Below are positions 1-9,961 of a DNA stretch of 64,000 nt, piece by piece (the stretch's first letter is position 1; the number at the start of each line of letters is the position of its first letter). The position numbers were made by a program, and so were the translations under genes. The stretch is from Acidovorax sp. NO-1. Its GTDB lineage: Bacteria > Pseudomonadota > Gammaproteobacteria > Burkholderiales > Burkholderiaceae_C. The stretch covers positions 62,001 to 126,000 of the forward strand of contig NZ_AGTS01000078.1 of assembly GCF_000238595.1 (NCBI RefSeq), given 5' to 3'. The notes below the pieces were generated by a model that searched no databases, had not been told where the DNA came from, and was given only the letters and a program-made list of their open reading frames with translations.

Positions 1-2217
1 GTGGCCTTCAAGTCGCACGACCCGGCCAAACTGGCAGCCGCCTTTGGCCTGCCCGCATTGACCAAGGACGCGTTTGTGGTCATCTGGACCACCACTGCCT
101 GGACCATCCCTGCCAACCAGGCGCTGAACCTGAACCCCGAGATCAGCTACGCGCTGGTGGACGCGGGTGAACGCATCCTGCTCGTGGCAGAGCCGCTGGT
201 GGCCTCGTGCCTGGAGCGTTACGGCCTTACGGGCAGCGTGTTGGCTACCACCCTGGGCAAGAACCTGGGCGGCCTGGAATTTGAACACCCGCTGTACGAC
301 GTGAAGAGCGAGGACGGAACCCAGGGTTACAAGCGCCTTTCGCCCGTGTACCTGGCAGACTACGCCACGGCCGACGACGGCACGGGTATCGTGCACTCCT
401 CCCCTGCCTACGGCCTGGAAGACTTCAACTCCTGCCGCGCGCATGGCATGGCGCTGGACGAGATCCTGAACCCCGTGCAAGGCAATGGCACCTATGCGGC
501 GGACTTCCCGCTGTTCGGCGGCCAGCACATCTGGAAGGCCGTGCCTGTGATCATCGAAGCCCTGCGCAACGCAGGCCGCCTGATGACCACCAAGGACATC
601 ACGCACAGCTACCCGCACTGCTGGCGCCACAAGACACCGGTGATCTACCGCGCGGCCGCCCAGTGGTTTGTGCGCATGGACGAAGGCGAAGGCGTGTTCA
701 CTAAAGCAGGCATGAAGCCCGCCAAGACGCTGCGCCAGATCGCGCTCGATGCCATCGAGCACACCAGTTTCTACCCCGAGAACGGCAAGGCCCGCCTGCA
801 CGACATGATCGCCGGGCGGCCGGACTGGTGTATCTCGCGCCAGCGCAGCTGGGGCGTGCCGATCCCGTTCTTCCTGCACAAGGATTCGGGCGAGCTGCAC
901 CCGCGCACCATGGAAATCATGGACCAGGCCGCAGACATCGTGGAAAAGGGCGGTATCGAGGCCTGGAGCCGCGTGACGACCGAAGAAATCCTGGGTGCGG
1001 CTGACGCGCCCCACTACACCAAGAGCACCGACATCCTGGAAGTGTGGTTCGACTCCGGCTCCACCTTCAGCCATGTGCTGCGCGGTACGCACCCCGAGGT
1101 GCACCACGACACCGGCCCTGAGGCCGACCTCTACCTGGAAGGCCACGACCAGCACCGCGGCTGGTTCCACAGCTCGCTGCTGCTGGCATCGGCGCTGGAA
1201 GGCCGCGCGCCGTATCGCGGCCTGTTGACCCACGGCTTCACCGTGGACAGCCAGGGCCGCAAGATGAGCAAGTCGCTGGGCAACGGCATCGACCCGCAGG
1301 AGATCAACAAGAAGCTGGGCGCCGAGATCATCCGCCTGTGGGTGGCCGCCAGCGACTACTCGGGCGACATCGCGGGCGACGAGAAGATCCTGGCGCGCGT
1401 GGTGGACGCCTACCGCCGCATCCGCAACACACTGCGCTTCCTGCTGGCCAACGTGAGCGACTTCGACCCGGCCAAGGACGCCGTGCCGTTTGACCAGATG
1501 CTGGAGATCGACCGCTACGCGCTCACCCGCGCATCCGAGTTCCAGGCCGAGGTGCTGGCGCACTACAAGGTGTATGAGTTCCACCCCGTGGTCGCCAAGC
1601 TGCAGCTGTACTGCTCGGAAGACCTGGGCGGCTTTTACCTCGACGTACTCAAGGACCGCCTGTACACCACGGCGCCCAAAAGCCTGGCCCGCCGCAGTGC
1701 CCAGACCGCGCTCTACAACATCACGCACGCCATGCTGCGCTGGATGGCGCCGTTCCTGTCGTTCACGGCCGAAGAGGCGTGGAAGGTGTTTGGCAGCTCG
1801 GATTCGATCTTCCTCGAAACGTACAGCTCCATCGCGGGTGCGGACGAAGGCTTGCTGGCCAAGTGGGGCCGCCTGCGCGAGATCCGCGACGCGGTGAACA
1901 AGGAGATCGAGACCCTGCGAGCCGCCGGCCAGGTGGGCTCGTCGCTGCAGGCTGTCGTCACCCTCGCCGCAGCACCCGAAGACCATGCGTTGCTGGCCAG
2001 CCTGGGGGACGACCTGAAGTTCGTGTTCATCACATCCGCTATTGAATTGGTAGCTGGTAGCGCTTTACAGATAAGCGTCAGCGCCAGTTCTGATACCAAA
2101 TGCGAACGTTGCTGGCACTACCGCAGCGATGTGGATCAGGATGCGGCACACCCCACCATCTGCGGCCGTTGCACCAGCAACCTGCACGGCGCCGGAGAAC
2201 AGCGGGTGTTTGCATAA
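1..2217 (+). CDS. ileS: isoleucyl-tRNA synthetase, C-terminal 738 residues (5' end outside window)
   Basis: Class I aminoacyl-tRNA synthetase that charges tRNA-Ile in the cytoplasm. The window opens inside the gene; family members have about 940 residues, so roughly 200 are missing and the HIGH motif is not visible. The visible part holds the end of the editing domain, the KMSKS loop at visible residues 421-425 (ATP binding), the anticodon-binding helical domain, and the C-terminal zinc finger (CERC at 701-704, CGRC at 721-724). The GTG at base 1 is almost certainly an internal Val. Residues about 678-700 are encoded by a copy of the dispersed AGCGCTTAT repeat, an unusual insertion just before the zinc finger. 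The stop abuts the lspA start with no gap, a common proteobacterial order. Confidence 0.97.
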   Translation: MAFKSHDPAKLAAAFGLPALTKDAFVVIWTTTAWTIPANQALNLNPEISYALVDAGERILLVAEPLVASCLERYGLTGSVLATTLGKNLGGLEFEHPLYDVKSEDGTQGYKRLSPVYLADYATADDGTGIVHSSPAYGLEDFNSCRAHGMALDEILNPVQGNGTYAADFPLFGGQHIWKAVPVIIEALRNAGRLMTTKDITHSYPHCWRHKTPVIYRAAAQWFVRMDEGEGVFTKAGMKPAKTLRQIALDAIEHTSFYPENGKARLHDMIAGRPDWCISRQRSWGVPIPFFLHKDSGELHPRTMEIMDQAADIVEKGGIEAWSRVTTEEILGAADAPHYTKSTDILEVWFDSGSTFSHVLRGTHPEVHHDTGPEADLYLEGHDQHRGWFHSSLLLASALEGRAPYRGLLTHGFTVDSQGRKMSKSLGNGIDPQEINKKLGAEIIRLWVAASDYSGDIAGDEKILARVVDAYRRIRNTLRFLLANVSDFDPAKDAVPFDQMLEIDRYALTRASEFQAEVLAHYKVYEFHPVVAKLQLYCSEDLGGFYLDVLKDRLYTTAPKSLARRSAQTALYNITHAMLRWMAPFLSFTAEEAWKVFGSSDSIFLETYSSIAGADEGLLAKWGRLREIRDAVNKEIETLRAAGQVGSSLQAVVTLAAAPEDHALLASLGDDLKFVFITSAIELVAGSALQISVSASSDTKCERCWHYRSDVDQDAAHPTICGRCTSNLHGAGEQRVFA
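2033..2092. repeat. dispersed AGCGCTTAT repeat, copy 1, inside ileS
   Basis: About 55 bases with the family layout: an A/T-rich CTAT..AAT arm, GTAGCT, TAGCGCTT, a short spacer, ATAAGCG, and a GCC-type end. Other copies in the window lie between genes. This one stays in frame with ileS and adds about 20 residues. Confidence 0.7.
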
Positions 2218-2730
2218 ATGGCGCGCACTTCTTCAAGCTCATCCTTTGCGCGCGCGGGCGCCAGCATGTGGCCGTGGCTCGCCTGGGCCGTCGTCATCCT
2301 GATCGCAGACCAGGTCACCAAGACGCTGATCCTGCAGCACTACCGGCTCGGCGACTCCACGTTCATTACCAGCTTCTTCAACATCGTGCGCGCCCACAAC
2401 ACCGGGGCCGCGTTCTCCTTCCTGTCCGACGCGGGCGGCTGGCAGCGCTGGCTGTTCACCGGCATCGGCGTGGTGGCCACCATCTTCATCGTGTGGCAGC
2501 TGCGTGCGCACCCGGGTCAAAAGCTGTTCTGCTTTTCACTGTCCAGCATCCTGGGCGGCGCCGTGGGCAATGTGGTGGACCGGCTGATGCACGGCTACGT
2601 GGTGGACTTCCTGGACTTCCATGCGAATGGCTGGCACTTTCCAGCCTTCAATCTGGCGGACTCGGCCATCACGGTAGGCGCGGTGTGTTTGATTCTGGAT
2701 GAACTGCTGCGTGTTCGGCGGGAGCGCTGA
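2218..2730 (+). CDS. lspA: lipoprotein signal peptidase (signal peptidase II)
   Basis: Inner-membrane aspartic protease that cuts the signal peptide of diacylglyceryl-modified prolipoproteins. The 170-residue length is typical. Four hydrophobic segments are visible (about 20-38, 68-88, 94-113, 140-162). The two catalytic aspartates fit D121 (GNVVDR) and D148 (NLADSA). The ATG follows the ileS TAA directly, so translation is probably coupled and both are transcribed together. A strong intrinsic terminator lies about 20 bases after the stop. Confidence 0.97.
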   Translation: MARTSSSSSFARAGASMWPWLAWAVVILIADQVTKTLILQHYRLGDSTFITSFFNIVRAHNTGAAFSFLSDAGGWQRWLFTGIGVVATIFIVWQLRAHPGQKLFCFSLSSILGGAVGNVVDRLMHGYVVDFLDFHANGWHFPAFNLADSAITVGAVCLILDELLRVRRER

Positions 2731-2750
2731 AACCGCCTCACTGTCGCACT

Positions 2751-2782
2751 GCAACAGCCCGCCCACGCGGGCTGTTGCTTTT
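2751..2782 (+). terminator. intrinsic terminator of the ileS-lspA operon
   Basis: Perfect 11-bp inverted repeat GCAACAGCCCG / CGGGCTGTTGC (2751-2761 and 2768-2778) with a 6-base loop, followed by TTTT. Confidence 0.9.
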
Positions 2783-3162
2783 GGGGGTGGCAGCGCAAGC
2801 CCCCCTCCTCCTCTCGGGCCGCAGGCGATGCACGGCAGCTTTCCGTTTCCATGAGGGGGCCGCCGCTCCATTGACGCCGGGCGCCACAGGGTCATCGCTG
2901 CGATGCTCCCCATTCAGGAGTATGCTTATGTGTCAGTTTTGTGACAAATGGTCAGGGTGCTGCATTTTTTTCGCAGGCTCCTCTCATCCCCGGATCTCGC
3001 GCAGCCCGGCTCCGCCCCCCGCTCGCCCCGCCTGCCTCCGCCCACGGGCACAGAAATGAAGAGCACCTGCCGCCTTGGGCGTGCGCTAGCGTCGCTGCTT
3101 GCGTGCACGAGCGGTACGGCGCATGCTTTTTGCATTCAACAAGAAAAAGAACACGGTTTTTC
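2783..3162. other. intergenic region, no gene seen
   Basis: About 380 bases between the lspA terminator and the phosphate cotransporter. An open frame runs upstream of the cotransporter from 2941, but its translation is Pro/Arg-rich and unlike the family, so it is read as leader. The bases just before the ATG at 3163 are A-rich (AAGAAAAAGA), giving a weak ribosome site. No other feature recognised. Confidence 0.5.
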
Positions 3163-4815
3163 ATGAAGCACCTTTTAAACCTGCTGGCAGCCGTGGCGCT
3201 GCTGATCTGGGGCACCCACCTGGTGCGCACCGGCATCCTGCGTGTCTTCGGCGCCAATTTGCGCCAGTTGATCGCGCACAGCGTCAGCAACCGGTTCACG
3301 GCCGTGCTGTCGGGCATCGGGGTGACCGCCGTGGTGCAGTCGAGCACGGCCACGGCGCTCATCGTGTCTTCCTTCGTGGGCCAGGGCCTGGTGGGCCTGC
3401 CCGCCGCGCTGGCCGTGATGCTGGGAGCCGACGTGGGCACCAGCGTGATGGCGGTGGTGTTCTCGATGGACCTGTCGTGGCTGTCGCCGCTGTTCATCTT
3501 TGTCGGGGTGGTGCTGTTCATCTCGCGCAAGGACACGGCCATTGGCCGCGTGGGACGCGTGCTCATCGGCCTGGGACTGATGCTGCTGGCGCTGCGCCTC
3601 ATTACCGAATCGACCACGGTACTCACCCAGTCACCGACGGTGCGCACCCTGCTGGGCGCGCTGACCAGCGACCTCCTGCTCGAAATCTTCACCGGCGCGG
3701 TGCTGGCCGTGGTGTCGTATTCGAGCCTGGCCACCGTGCTGCTGACCGCCGCGCTGGCGGGCTCCGGGGGCATACCTGCCGATGTGGCATTGGGCCTGGT
3801 GCTGGGGGCCAACCTGGGCAGTGGCGTACTGGCGGTACTGACCACGATGAAGGCCGATGTGCAGACGCGCCAGGTACCGCTGGGTAACCTGTTCTTCAAG
3901 ATCATCGGCGTCGTCATCATGACGCCCCTCACCGGCCTTTGGCTCCAGCATGCGCGCCCACACGTGCCGGATGTCGCGACATTGGTGGTGCTGTTTCACC
4001 TGGCCTTCAACATGGTGGTGGGCATCGTATGCATCGGCCTGACCGGCACTGTGGCGCGGGCCGTGCAGCGCCTTATGCCGCCACAGAAGGCTCAGGCGGC
4101 AGGCGCCCGGCCCCAGCATCTCGACCCCTCGGCCCTTGCCACGCCATCGCTGGCCATTTCCTGCGCCGCGCGCGAGGCGCTGCACCAGGCGGACGTGGTG
4201 GAATCGATGTTGCGGGGGCTTCACAAGGTGATTCGCACCGATGACCTGCAGCTCGCCGAGGACCTGCGCAAGCTCGACGATGAAGTGGACGGCCTGTACT
4301 CGGCCATCAAGTACTACATGACCAAGATCTCGCGCGAGGCGCTGGACGAGCGCGAAGGCCGCCGCTGGGCCGACATCATCAGCTTCACGATCAACATGGA
4401 GCAGATTGGCGACATCATCGAGCGCGTGCTCATCGACATTGAAGACAAGAAGATCAAGAAGGGCCGCCAGTTCTCCGAGGCAGGCATGGAAGAGATCAAC
4501 GAACTGCATGCCCGCCTGATCGACAACCTGCGGCTGGCGATGAGCGTGTTCCTGAACGGCAGCGTGCGCGATGCGCAAAAGCTGCTGGAGGAAAAAGCCC
4601 GCTTTCGCGACCTGGAGCATGCGTATTCGGCCACCCACCTGGCACGCCTGTCGGACAACACGGTGCAAAGCATCGAGACCAGTTCGCTGCACATCGACCT
4701 GATCAGCGAACTCAAGCGCATCAACTCGCTGCTGTGCTCGGTGGCCTACCCCATTCTGGAATCGGCCGGGGCCCTGGCACCGAGCCGGCTCAAGACCATG
4801 GTGGACAAGGGTTGA
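3163..4815 (+). CDS. Na+/phosphate cotransporter (NptA/YjbB family) with C-terminal PhoU-like domain
   Basis: Inner-membrane protein of 550 residues. The first about 310 residues carry hydrophobic helices and the two family repeats, recognisable by the QSSTATA motif (about residue 58) and a second Ser-rich SYSSLATV stretch (about 185). Residues about 340-540 are a helical PhoU-like domain rich in charged residues. The family moves phosphate with sodium, as uptake or efflux; YjbB in E. coli exports phosphate, so direction is open. The ATG at 3163 is chosen because the family begins at this hydrophobic helix (MKHLLNLLAAVALLIWG). Transcribed alone. Confidence 0.88.
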   Translation: MKHLLNLLAAVALLIWGTHLVRTGILRVFGANLRQLIAHSVSNRFTAVLSGIGVTAVVQSSTATALIVSSFVGQGLVGLPAALAVMLGADVGTSVMAVVFSMDLSWLSPLFIFVGVVLFISRKDTAIGRVGRVLIGLGLMLLALRLITESTTVLTQSPTVRTLLGALTSDLLLEIFTGAVLAVVSYSSLATVLLTAALAGSGGIPADVALGLVLGANLGSGVLAVLTTMKADVQTRQVPLGNLFFKIIGVVIMTPLTGLWLQHARPHVPDVATLVVLFHLAFNMVVGIVCIGLTGTVARAVQRLMPPQKAQAAGARPQHLDPSALATPSLAISCAAREALHQADVVESMLRGLHKVIRTDDLQLAEDLRKLDDEVDGLYSAIKYYMTKISREALDEREGRRWADIISFTINMEQIGDIIERVLIDIEDKKIKKGRQFSEAGMEEINELHARLIDNLRLAMSVFLNGSVRDAQKLLEEKARFRDLEHAYSATHLARLSDNTVQSIETSSLHIDLISELKRINSLLCSVAYPILESAGALAPSRLKTMVDKG

Positions 4816-4893
4816 CGCCCAGGCTGCCCCGATACAACGCCCTTTTTGACTGCCGCTGCCCCGCGGCCTGCGGCTGAGCCCGGCGGCGGTCCC

Positions 4894-6996
4894 TCAAGCA
4901 GGCCCCAGCGCCATCCTCCCGGAGGCGCTCGCCTGGCCTGCATGCCGGGTCTCGACCCGGTTGCGGCCCGCACGCTTTGCGTCGTAGCAGGCCATGTCGG
5001 CGGCGTAAAGCACCGAGGGCACATCCTGCAAGCTTGCATCCAGCACCACAAGCCCGATGCTGACGCCCAGCGTAAAGCTTCGCCCCTGGTACGACGGCTC
5101 CCAGGCCTGCACCGAGGCGCGCAGCTGCTCGGCCACCGCCTGCCCGCGGGCCAGGGCGCAGCCGGGCAACACCACGGCAAACTCATCCCCGCCCAGCCGC
5201 GCGGCCCAGCCTATCTGGCGCACCTGCGACTCCAGCAGCCGGGCGACGTGCCGCAGGACATCGTCACCCGCATCGTGGCCCGCAATGTCGTTCACTACGG
5301 TGAAGTGATCCAGATCGAGGAACAGCACCACGCCGTCACCTGCCGTGTCGCCGCCCGCATCGGACGGGCGCGTGCGGCCTGAACGCTCGGCCAGCAACGC
5401 ACCCAGGCGTTCGTCAAAGGCATTGCGGTTGTAGAGCTGGGTGAGCGGGTCGTGGGCATGCTCCCACGCCTGTTGCGCCTGCGCCTCGCGCGCAGCGGTG
5501 ATGTCCTCCAGAATCCACACCGTGCCCCCCTGCATTTCGTCGGGCTGCACCGCACGGCCCTGGACACGGGCCCAGACCGGGCTGCCGTCCTTGCGCAGAA
5601 AGCACACATCACCGTCAAATACGCCGTGCGCTGCAAACTCGGCCTGCACGCGCTCGCCGATGCGCTGGTAGTCCGCATCACTGGCGTACAGGATGCGCGC
5701 TGGGTGGCCCTGCAGCTCGGCCAGCGAGTAACCCAGCATGGTGCAGGCCTGGCGCCCCACCACCTCCAGCACCCCGTTGCGGGAGATCACGATGCCAACC
5801 GAGGCGTTGTCCAGCACGGCCTGGAACTGCCCGCGCAACGTCTCCCGCTGGTACTGCTCCTGGCTGCCTTGCAGGGCGAGCCCCTTGAACACCTTGACCA
5901 ATTGGCCCACCTCTCCGCCGGCGCCAGGCCAAGTGATGGTCGGCCGAGCACCGGCAGGCGTGTCACGCCGGAGCATTTTTCGCGCGCTGTGTACCAGGTG
6001 GGCCAGGGGCTGAGCCATCCAGCCCATGGCCACCGCGGCGAGCAACATGCACAGCGCCATGCTGGCGGCAGCAATCCACCACGCCTCGCGCTGCGCGCCT
6101 TCCAGGGGCGCCAGCAGCGCCTGCGCAGGGCTCACCCGAGCCACGATCCATTGCGGCAGCGGCATGCCGGCCAGACTCACGATGTGCTCGGCCTCCATGT
6201 GGGTCGTGCCGCGTCCGGATATCGGCTGCGCCTGTGCATGCCAGCGCTCATACACAGGGGCCAGACCCGCCTCGTCGCCCACCTTGCCCATGATGCGGGT
6301 AGGGTCCGAGTGCGCCAGGATGGTGCCGTCGCGCGTGAAGACAATGAGCCGCGAATCCTCACGCGTGGGCAGCGTCATGGAGGGCGGCAGCAGGCCCTGC
6401 GACTGCAGGCGCAATGCACCGGCCACCACGCCCAGCACGGTACCGTCTTCACGGTGCAGCGGCATGGTGAACATCACGCGCGCGTCGCTGGTGCGGCCCG
6501 CAATCAGCTCGGAAACCAGCGGTTTTCCGTCCACCAGGGTTCGGCGCAGCGCATCGCGTTCGGCCGGGTCCAGATTGGAGGCCTTGTCCAGCCGCCCGGC
6601 CCGCAGGTTCAGGCGCAGCTCGCCATTGTCACGGGCCACCTGTATCGCATCAAAGAACTGAACTGCCGGCAGGCCCTGCTGCAGCAGCCATTCCAGAGCC
6701 GAGGGGGATTCCAGCATGCCCGGTGTGATACCGGCGGCCACGGTGCGCAGCACCTTCTGGCTCTGCTCGATCTTGCTGGCCAACAGGCGGGCCACCACCT
6801 CCACCTCGTCGGTCTGCTGGCTTACCACCCGGCGCATGGCCTCTTGCCCGGAGGCCCGCGTGACCAGCCAGGCCGACACCGCCCCCGAAAGCCCCACCGC
6901 CAGCACGGCCACCAGTACGAGACGCAACACCAGGGGGCCCGGCATCCACCAGCCCTGCGCTTCCTGATTGGGCGCGGGTGGGGGCGGGAGCGTCAT
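4894..6996 (-). CDS. membrane sensor with PAS and GGDEF domains (putative diguanylate cyclase)
   Basis: 700 residues from the ATG at 6996; longer in-frame starts lack family features. A membrane helix at about 15-40 is followed by an extracytoplasmic sensor region (about 45-300), a second helix (about 315-335), a HAMP-like linker, a PAS domain (about 395-510) and a GGDEF domain with intact GGDEF at 602-606. This should make c-di-GMP from two GTP. The inhibitory I-site is degenerate: RQIG stands where RxxD is expected five residues before GGDEF, so product feedback is probably weak. It lies downstream of, and in the same direction as, the Crp/Fnr gene, with an inverted repeat between. Signal unknown. 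Confidence 0.9.
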   Translation of the reverse strand: MTLPPPPAPNQEAQGWWMPGPLVLRLVLVAVLAVGLSGAVSAWLVTRASGQEAMRRVVSQQTDEVEVVARLLASKIEQSQKVLRTVAAGITPGMLESPSALEWLLQQGLPAVQFFDAIQVARDNGELRLNLRAGRLDKASNLDPAERDALRRTLVDGKPLVSELIAGRTSDARVMFTMPLHREDGTVLGVVAGALRLQSQGLLPPSMTLPTREDSRLIVFTRDGTILAHSDPTRIMGKVGDEAGLAPVYERWHAQAQPISGRGTTHMEAEHIVSLAGMPLPQWIVARVSPAQALLAPLEGAQREAWWIAAASMALCMLLAAVAMGWMAQPLAHLVHSARKMLRRDTPAGARPTITWPGAGGEVGQLVKVFKGLALQGSQEQYQRETLRGQFQAVLDNASVGIVISRNGVLEVVGRQACTMLGYSLAELQGHPARILYASDADYQRIGERVQAEFAAHGVFDGDVCFLRKDGSPVWARVQGRAVQPDEMQGGTVWILEDITAAREAQAQQAWEHAHDPLTQLYNRNAFDERLGALLAERSGRTRPSDAGGDTAGDGVVLFLDLDHFTVVNDIAGHDAGDDVLRHVARLLESQVRQIGWAARLGGDEFAVVLPGCALARGQAVAEQLRASVQAWEPSYQGRSFTLGVSIGLVVLDASLQDVPSVLYAADMACYDAKRAGRNRVETRHAGQASASGRMALGPA

Positions 6997-7160
6997 GGAC
7001 ACTCCGCAACAGGAGCGCCCGGCAGGCGCAGGAAGTAGGCGATGGGCATGGGACAGGTCAAACCGGACTGGTCCCAACAAATATACGCAGCCCCCCCCTG
7101 CCCGGGCTTGGGTGGAACCCTCAGTCAACCCCAAGGAAAAACCCTGAGGCCCGGGAAGGT

Positions 7161-7197
7161 GTGAACCCACCCGCCCTGCCCGAGTGGGGCGGATTCA
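7161..7197 (-). terminator. imperfect inverted repeat after the Crp/Fnr gene, possible terminator
   Basis: GTGAACCCACCCGCC pairs imperfectly with GGGGCGGATTCAC around a 10-base loop. It sits just past the stop of the minus-strand regulator; a short T-run (minus strand) appears about 20 bases further on. It could also be a regulator site for the downstream GGDEF gene. Confidence 0.4.
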
Positions 7198-7216
7198 CCT
7201 ACACCTTCTGAACGCC

Positions 7217-7840
7217 TCAGCAGCCGGCCATCGACTGCAACGCCCGGGGTTGCGGCAGGTTCAGCACGTTCCCCGTGCCGTGGATAAGGCCCAGCTCCCG
7301 CAGGTGGCGCAGCACGCGCGAGAAAGTTTCTGGCGCAATCCCGAGCTGGGCGGCAATCAGGCGCTTGCGCTGGTGCAGCGTGACCTGCATGGCGCCGCTG
7401 TGGTCCGGCTGGGCGTGGTTCAGCAGCCACTGGGCGCAGCGCGACTCGGCATCCTGCGCCAGCCGGCTCACGGCCAGCTCCGACTGCTGGCGGTAGCCTT
7501 GCGCCATGTCGAGCAGCAGCCCCCGCGCACCCTCGGGCATTTCCGCCAGACTGCGGCGAAACTCCTCGATAGGCAGGCGCCGCACCTGGACACGGGTGTC
7601 GGCCACCATGTCCACCGGCAGCGGCATGCCCATAAGGGCCGACGCGGCATCCAGCCAGAACGGGCCTTCGACGGCCCCCAGCTGGTGGCGCAGGTAGCCA
7701 TCGTCGAGCACGCCGCGCAGCACGCGGCCACTTTCAAGGTGCAGCACAGACGTCAGCACCTCGTTGCGCCTGCGCAGCACTTCGCCGGCGGCAATCAACT
7801 CGGTTTCGGCGGGCAGTGAGAAGTAGTTAGAGGGCAGCAT
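7217..7840 (-). CDS. Crp/Fnr-family transcriptional regulator
   Basis: 207 residues from the ATG at 7840. The N-terminal two thirds form the cyclic-nucleotide-binding-like beta roll; the C-terminus is a winged helix with the sequence APETFSRVLRHL. The E-x-x-S-R pattern in the recognition helix is the one FNR-type proteins use to read TTGAT half-sites. No N-terminal cysteine cluster is present, so it is not an oxygen-sensing [4Fe-4S] FNR; Dnr/NnrR-like or another signal is possible. A near-consensus FNR box lies 36 bases upstream of its start, suggesting autoregulation or control by another FNR. It is divergent from the EAL-GGDEF gene. Confidence 0.85.
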   Translation of the reverse strand: MLPSNYFSLPAETELIAAGEVLRRRNEVLTSVLHLESGRVLRGVLDDGYLRHQLGAVEGPFWLDAASALMGMPLPVDMVADTRVQVRRLPIEEFRRSLAEMPEGARGLLLDMAQGYRQQSELAVSRLAQDAESRCAQWLLNHAQPDHSGAMQVTLHQRKRLIAAQLGIAPETFSRVLRHLRELGLIHGTGNVLNLPQPRALQSMAGC

Positions 7841-7875
7841 GGAACGGACTGTGCCGCGCCGAGCCCCCCCAGGCA

Positions 7876-7889
7876 TTGAGCAAGATCAA
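7876..7889. promoter_or_regulatory. FNR-type box (TTGAGCAAGATCAA)
   Basis: TTGAG-N4-ATCAA matches the FNR/Anr consensus TTGAT-N4-ATCAA at 9 of 10 positions. It lies between the divergent Crp/Fnr gene (start 7840) and the EAL-GGDEF gene (start about 8103). The neighbouring regulator has the matching recognition-helix residues. Confidence 0.6.
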
Positions 7890-8102
7890 ACCGAACCCTC
7901 GCGGCAGCCCTCGCGCTGCGCCGGGGTTGAGCCAAAGCACAAACGGCTCGATCACGCCGCCACGGGATGCCCCACGCTGCACATCGAATCACGGAAACAA
8001 CGTGTAACAACCGTGTCACACCCGGCCGATATCGTTGCCCCCTTGCTCAGAGACCTCCGATCCACCGTGACGTACAACACCCTTGGGAGCCGACAGGCGG
8101 CG

Positions 8103-9929
8103 ATGATGTCCTTGCTGTCACCGGCGGCGCGCCAGGGCACCGGCGCTCTGGCACGCCTTATGCGCGAGGGCGGGCTGCACTGCGTGTTCCAGCCCCTGGC
8201 CGACCTGCGCGAAGGCAGCATCTACGCCCACGAAGCATTGATCCGGGGCCCCCAGGGCACGCCTTTGCACACACCCGACGCCTTGCTGGAGGTGGCCCGG
8301 CGCGAGCACATCCTGCAAGACTTCGAGTTGCTGTGCGTTTTCACAGCCCTGCAGCAGTGGGGCGCACAGCAGGCGCAGGGGCGGCTGTTTGTGAACATCA
8401 GCGCCGACGCGCTGGTGCATGGCGTGGCCCTGATCGGGCCACGGATGCTGGGCGAGGCCATACGCAGCTTTGGCATGCATGCCCGCATGCTCGTGCTGGA
8501 GATCACCGAGCACGATCGCGTCACCGACATGCCCGAACTGCGCGAAGCCATCAAGGCCGTGCACGCCTGCGGCGCACGGCTGGCACTGGACGACTTTGGC
8601 GACGGCCGCTCCAGCCTGCGGCTGTGGTCCGAGGTGAAACCCGACTTCGTGAAGATCGACAAGTACTTCGTCCACGACATCAGCAACCACCCCGCCAATC
8701 TGCAGATGTTGCAGGCCATCAAGGGCATTGCCCAGGTATTTGGCACCCAGCTCATTGCCGAAGGCATCGAGACGCAGGACGACCTGCGTGCGCTGCGGGA
8801 CCTGGACATCCCCTACGGCCAGGGCTGGCTTCTGGGCCGCCCCGCCGCCCTGCCACGGGACAGTGTGGAGCGGCTGGCGCAAGAAGTGATGCAGGACCGC
8901 CGCGTGGCCGTATTGCCGCACCTGGGGCAAACGGCGCGCCCCGGCATCCTGCGCAGCCTGATGGTGGTGCAGGCGCCCTTTGCGTCGCCGGGCACCAGCA
9001 ACGACGCCGTGGCGACCTTGTTCCACAAACACCCGGACCTGCACGCCCTGCCGGTAGTGGAGGGCTCCCGCCCCGTGGCACTCATCAACCGCCAGCAGTT
9101 CATGAACCACTACGCCACGCTGTACTTCCGCGAGGTGCACGGCCGCAAACCCTGCCTGGCGTTCGCCAACACAGCGCCCCGCGTGGTGGAGCTCGACTGT
9201 GATGTGGACCAGCTGGTGGGCATCCTCACCTCGCAGGACCAGCGCTACCTGAATGACGGCTACATCGTCACCGACAACGGCCGCTACCTGGGCCTGGGCA
9301 CGGGCGACCAGCTCGTGCGCGCCGTGACCGAAACCCGCATCGAGGCGGCACGCCACGCCAACCCGCTGACGTTTTTGCCCGGCAACATCCCCATCAGCCT
9401 GCACATGCAGCGCCTGCTGGAGAGCGGCACCGAGTTTGTCGCGTGCTACGCCGACCTGAACAACTTCAAGCCCTTCAACGACCATTACGGCTACTGGCGC
9501 GGCGACCAGATGATCCGCCTCGTCGCCCGCCTGGCCACCACCCACTGCGACGCGCGGCGCGACTTTGTGGGCCATGTGGGCGGGGACGACTTCATGCTGA
9601 TCTTTCAGAGCAGCAACTGGCTGCAGCGCTGCAAGAACATCGTGGATGAGTTTGCGCGCGAGGCTATCGCGCTGTTCGACGAACCCGCGCGGCTGGCGGG
9701 CGGCATCCAGGCCGAAGACCGGCACGGCGTGCAGCGGTTCTTCCCGTGCACCACGCTGGCTATCGGTGCGGTGCGCGTCATGCCGGGGCGTTTTCGGCAC
9801 GCCGAGGAAGTGGCCAACCTGGCGGCAGTGGCCAAGCATGAGGCCAAGCAGGCGGCCGCTGGCGTGGTGCTGCACGGCGGGTTTACGGAGTCGAGCCTGG
9901 GGGCGTTGGCGGCGACGCGGGCGCTGTAG
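8103..9929 (+). CDS. EAL - CBS-like - GGDEF protein (c-di-GMP turnover)
   Basis: 608 residues from the ATG at 8103 (a second ATG follows directly). The EAL domain is N-terminal with intact motifs: EAL at 44-46, EITEHD, DDFGDG, FVKIDK and AEGIET, so phosphodiesterase activity is plausible. The middle (about 285-400) looks like a CBS-pair segment. The C-terminal GGDEF domain has GGDDF at 493-497, a permitted variant that may cycle or bind GTP. This EAL-CBS-GGDEF order is known in proteobacteria. An in-frame open extension to 7839 exists but has no family similarity. No ribosome site is clear at either ATG, so the start is moderately sure. Convergent with puuD. Confidence 0.88.
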   Translation: MMSLLSPAARQGTGALARLMREGGLHCVFQPLADLREGSIYAHEALIRGPQGTPLHTPDALLEVARREHILQDFELLCVFTALQQWGAQQAQGRLFVNISADALVHGVALIGPRMLGEAIRSFGMHARMLVLEITEHDRVTDMPELREAIKAVHACGARLALDDFGDGRSSLRLWSEVKPDFVKIDKYFVHDISNHPANLQMLQAIKGIAQVFGTQLIAEGIETQDDLRALRDLDIPYGQGWLLGRPAALPRDSVERLAQEVMQDRRVAVLPHLGQTARPGILRSLMVVQAPFASPGTSNDAVATLFHKHPDLHALPVVEGSRPVALINRQQFMNHYATLYFREVHGRKPCLAFANTAPRVVELDCDVDQLVGILTSQDQRYLNDGYIVTDNGRYLGLGTGDQLVRAVTETRIEAARHANPLTFLPGNIPISLHMQRLLESGTEFVACYADLNNFKPFNDHYGYWRGDQMIRLVARLATTHCDARRDFVGHVGGDDFMLIFQSSNWLQRCKNIVDEFAREAIALFDEPARLAGGIQAEDRHGVQRFFPCTTLAIGAVRVMPGRFRHAEEVANLAAVAKHEAKQAAAGVVLHGGFTESSLGALAATRAL

Positions 9930-9961
9930 GATGTGTTGGCCGCCTGAGTCTGCGCACCCCG

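Noticed and set aside
1-3. GTG at base 1 as the ileS start
   Set aside because: About 200 family residues, including the HIGH motif, lie upstream; this codon is internal.
2941-3162. N-terminal extension of the phosphate cotransporter
   Set aside because: Pro/Arg-rich, with no family similarity; the ATG at 3163 begins the first conserved helix.
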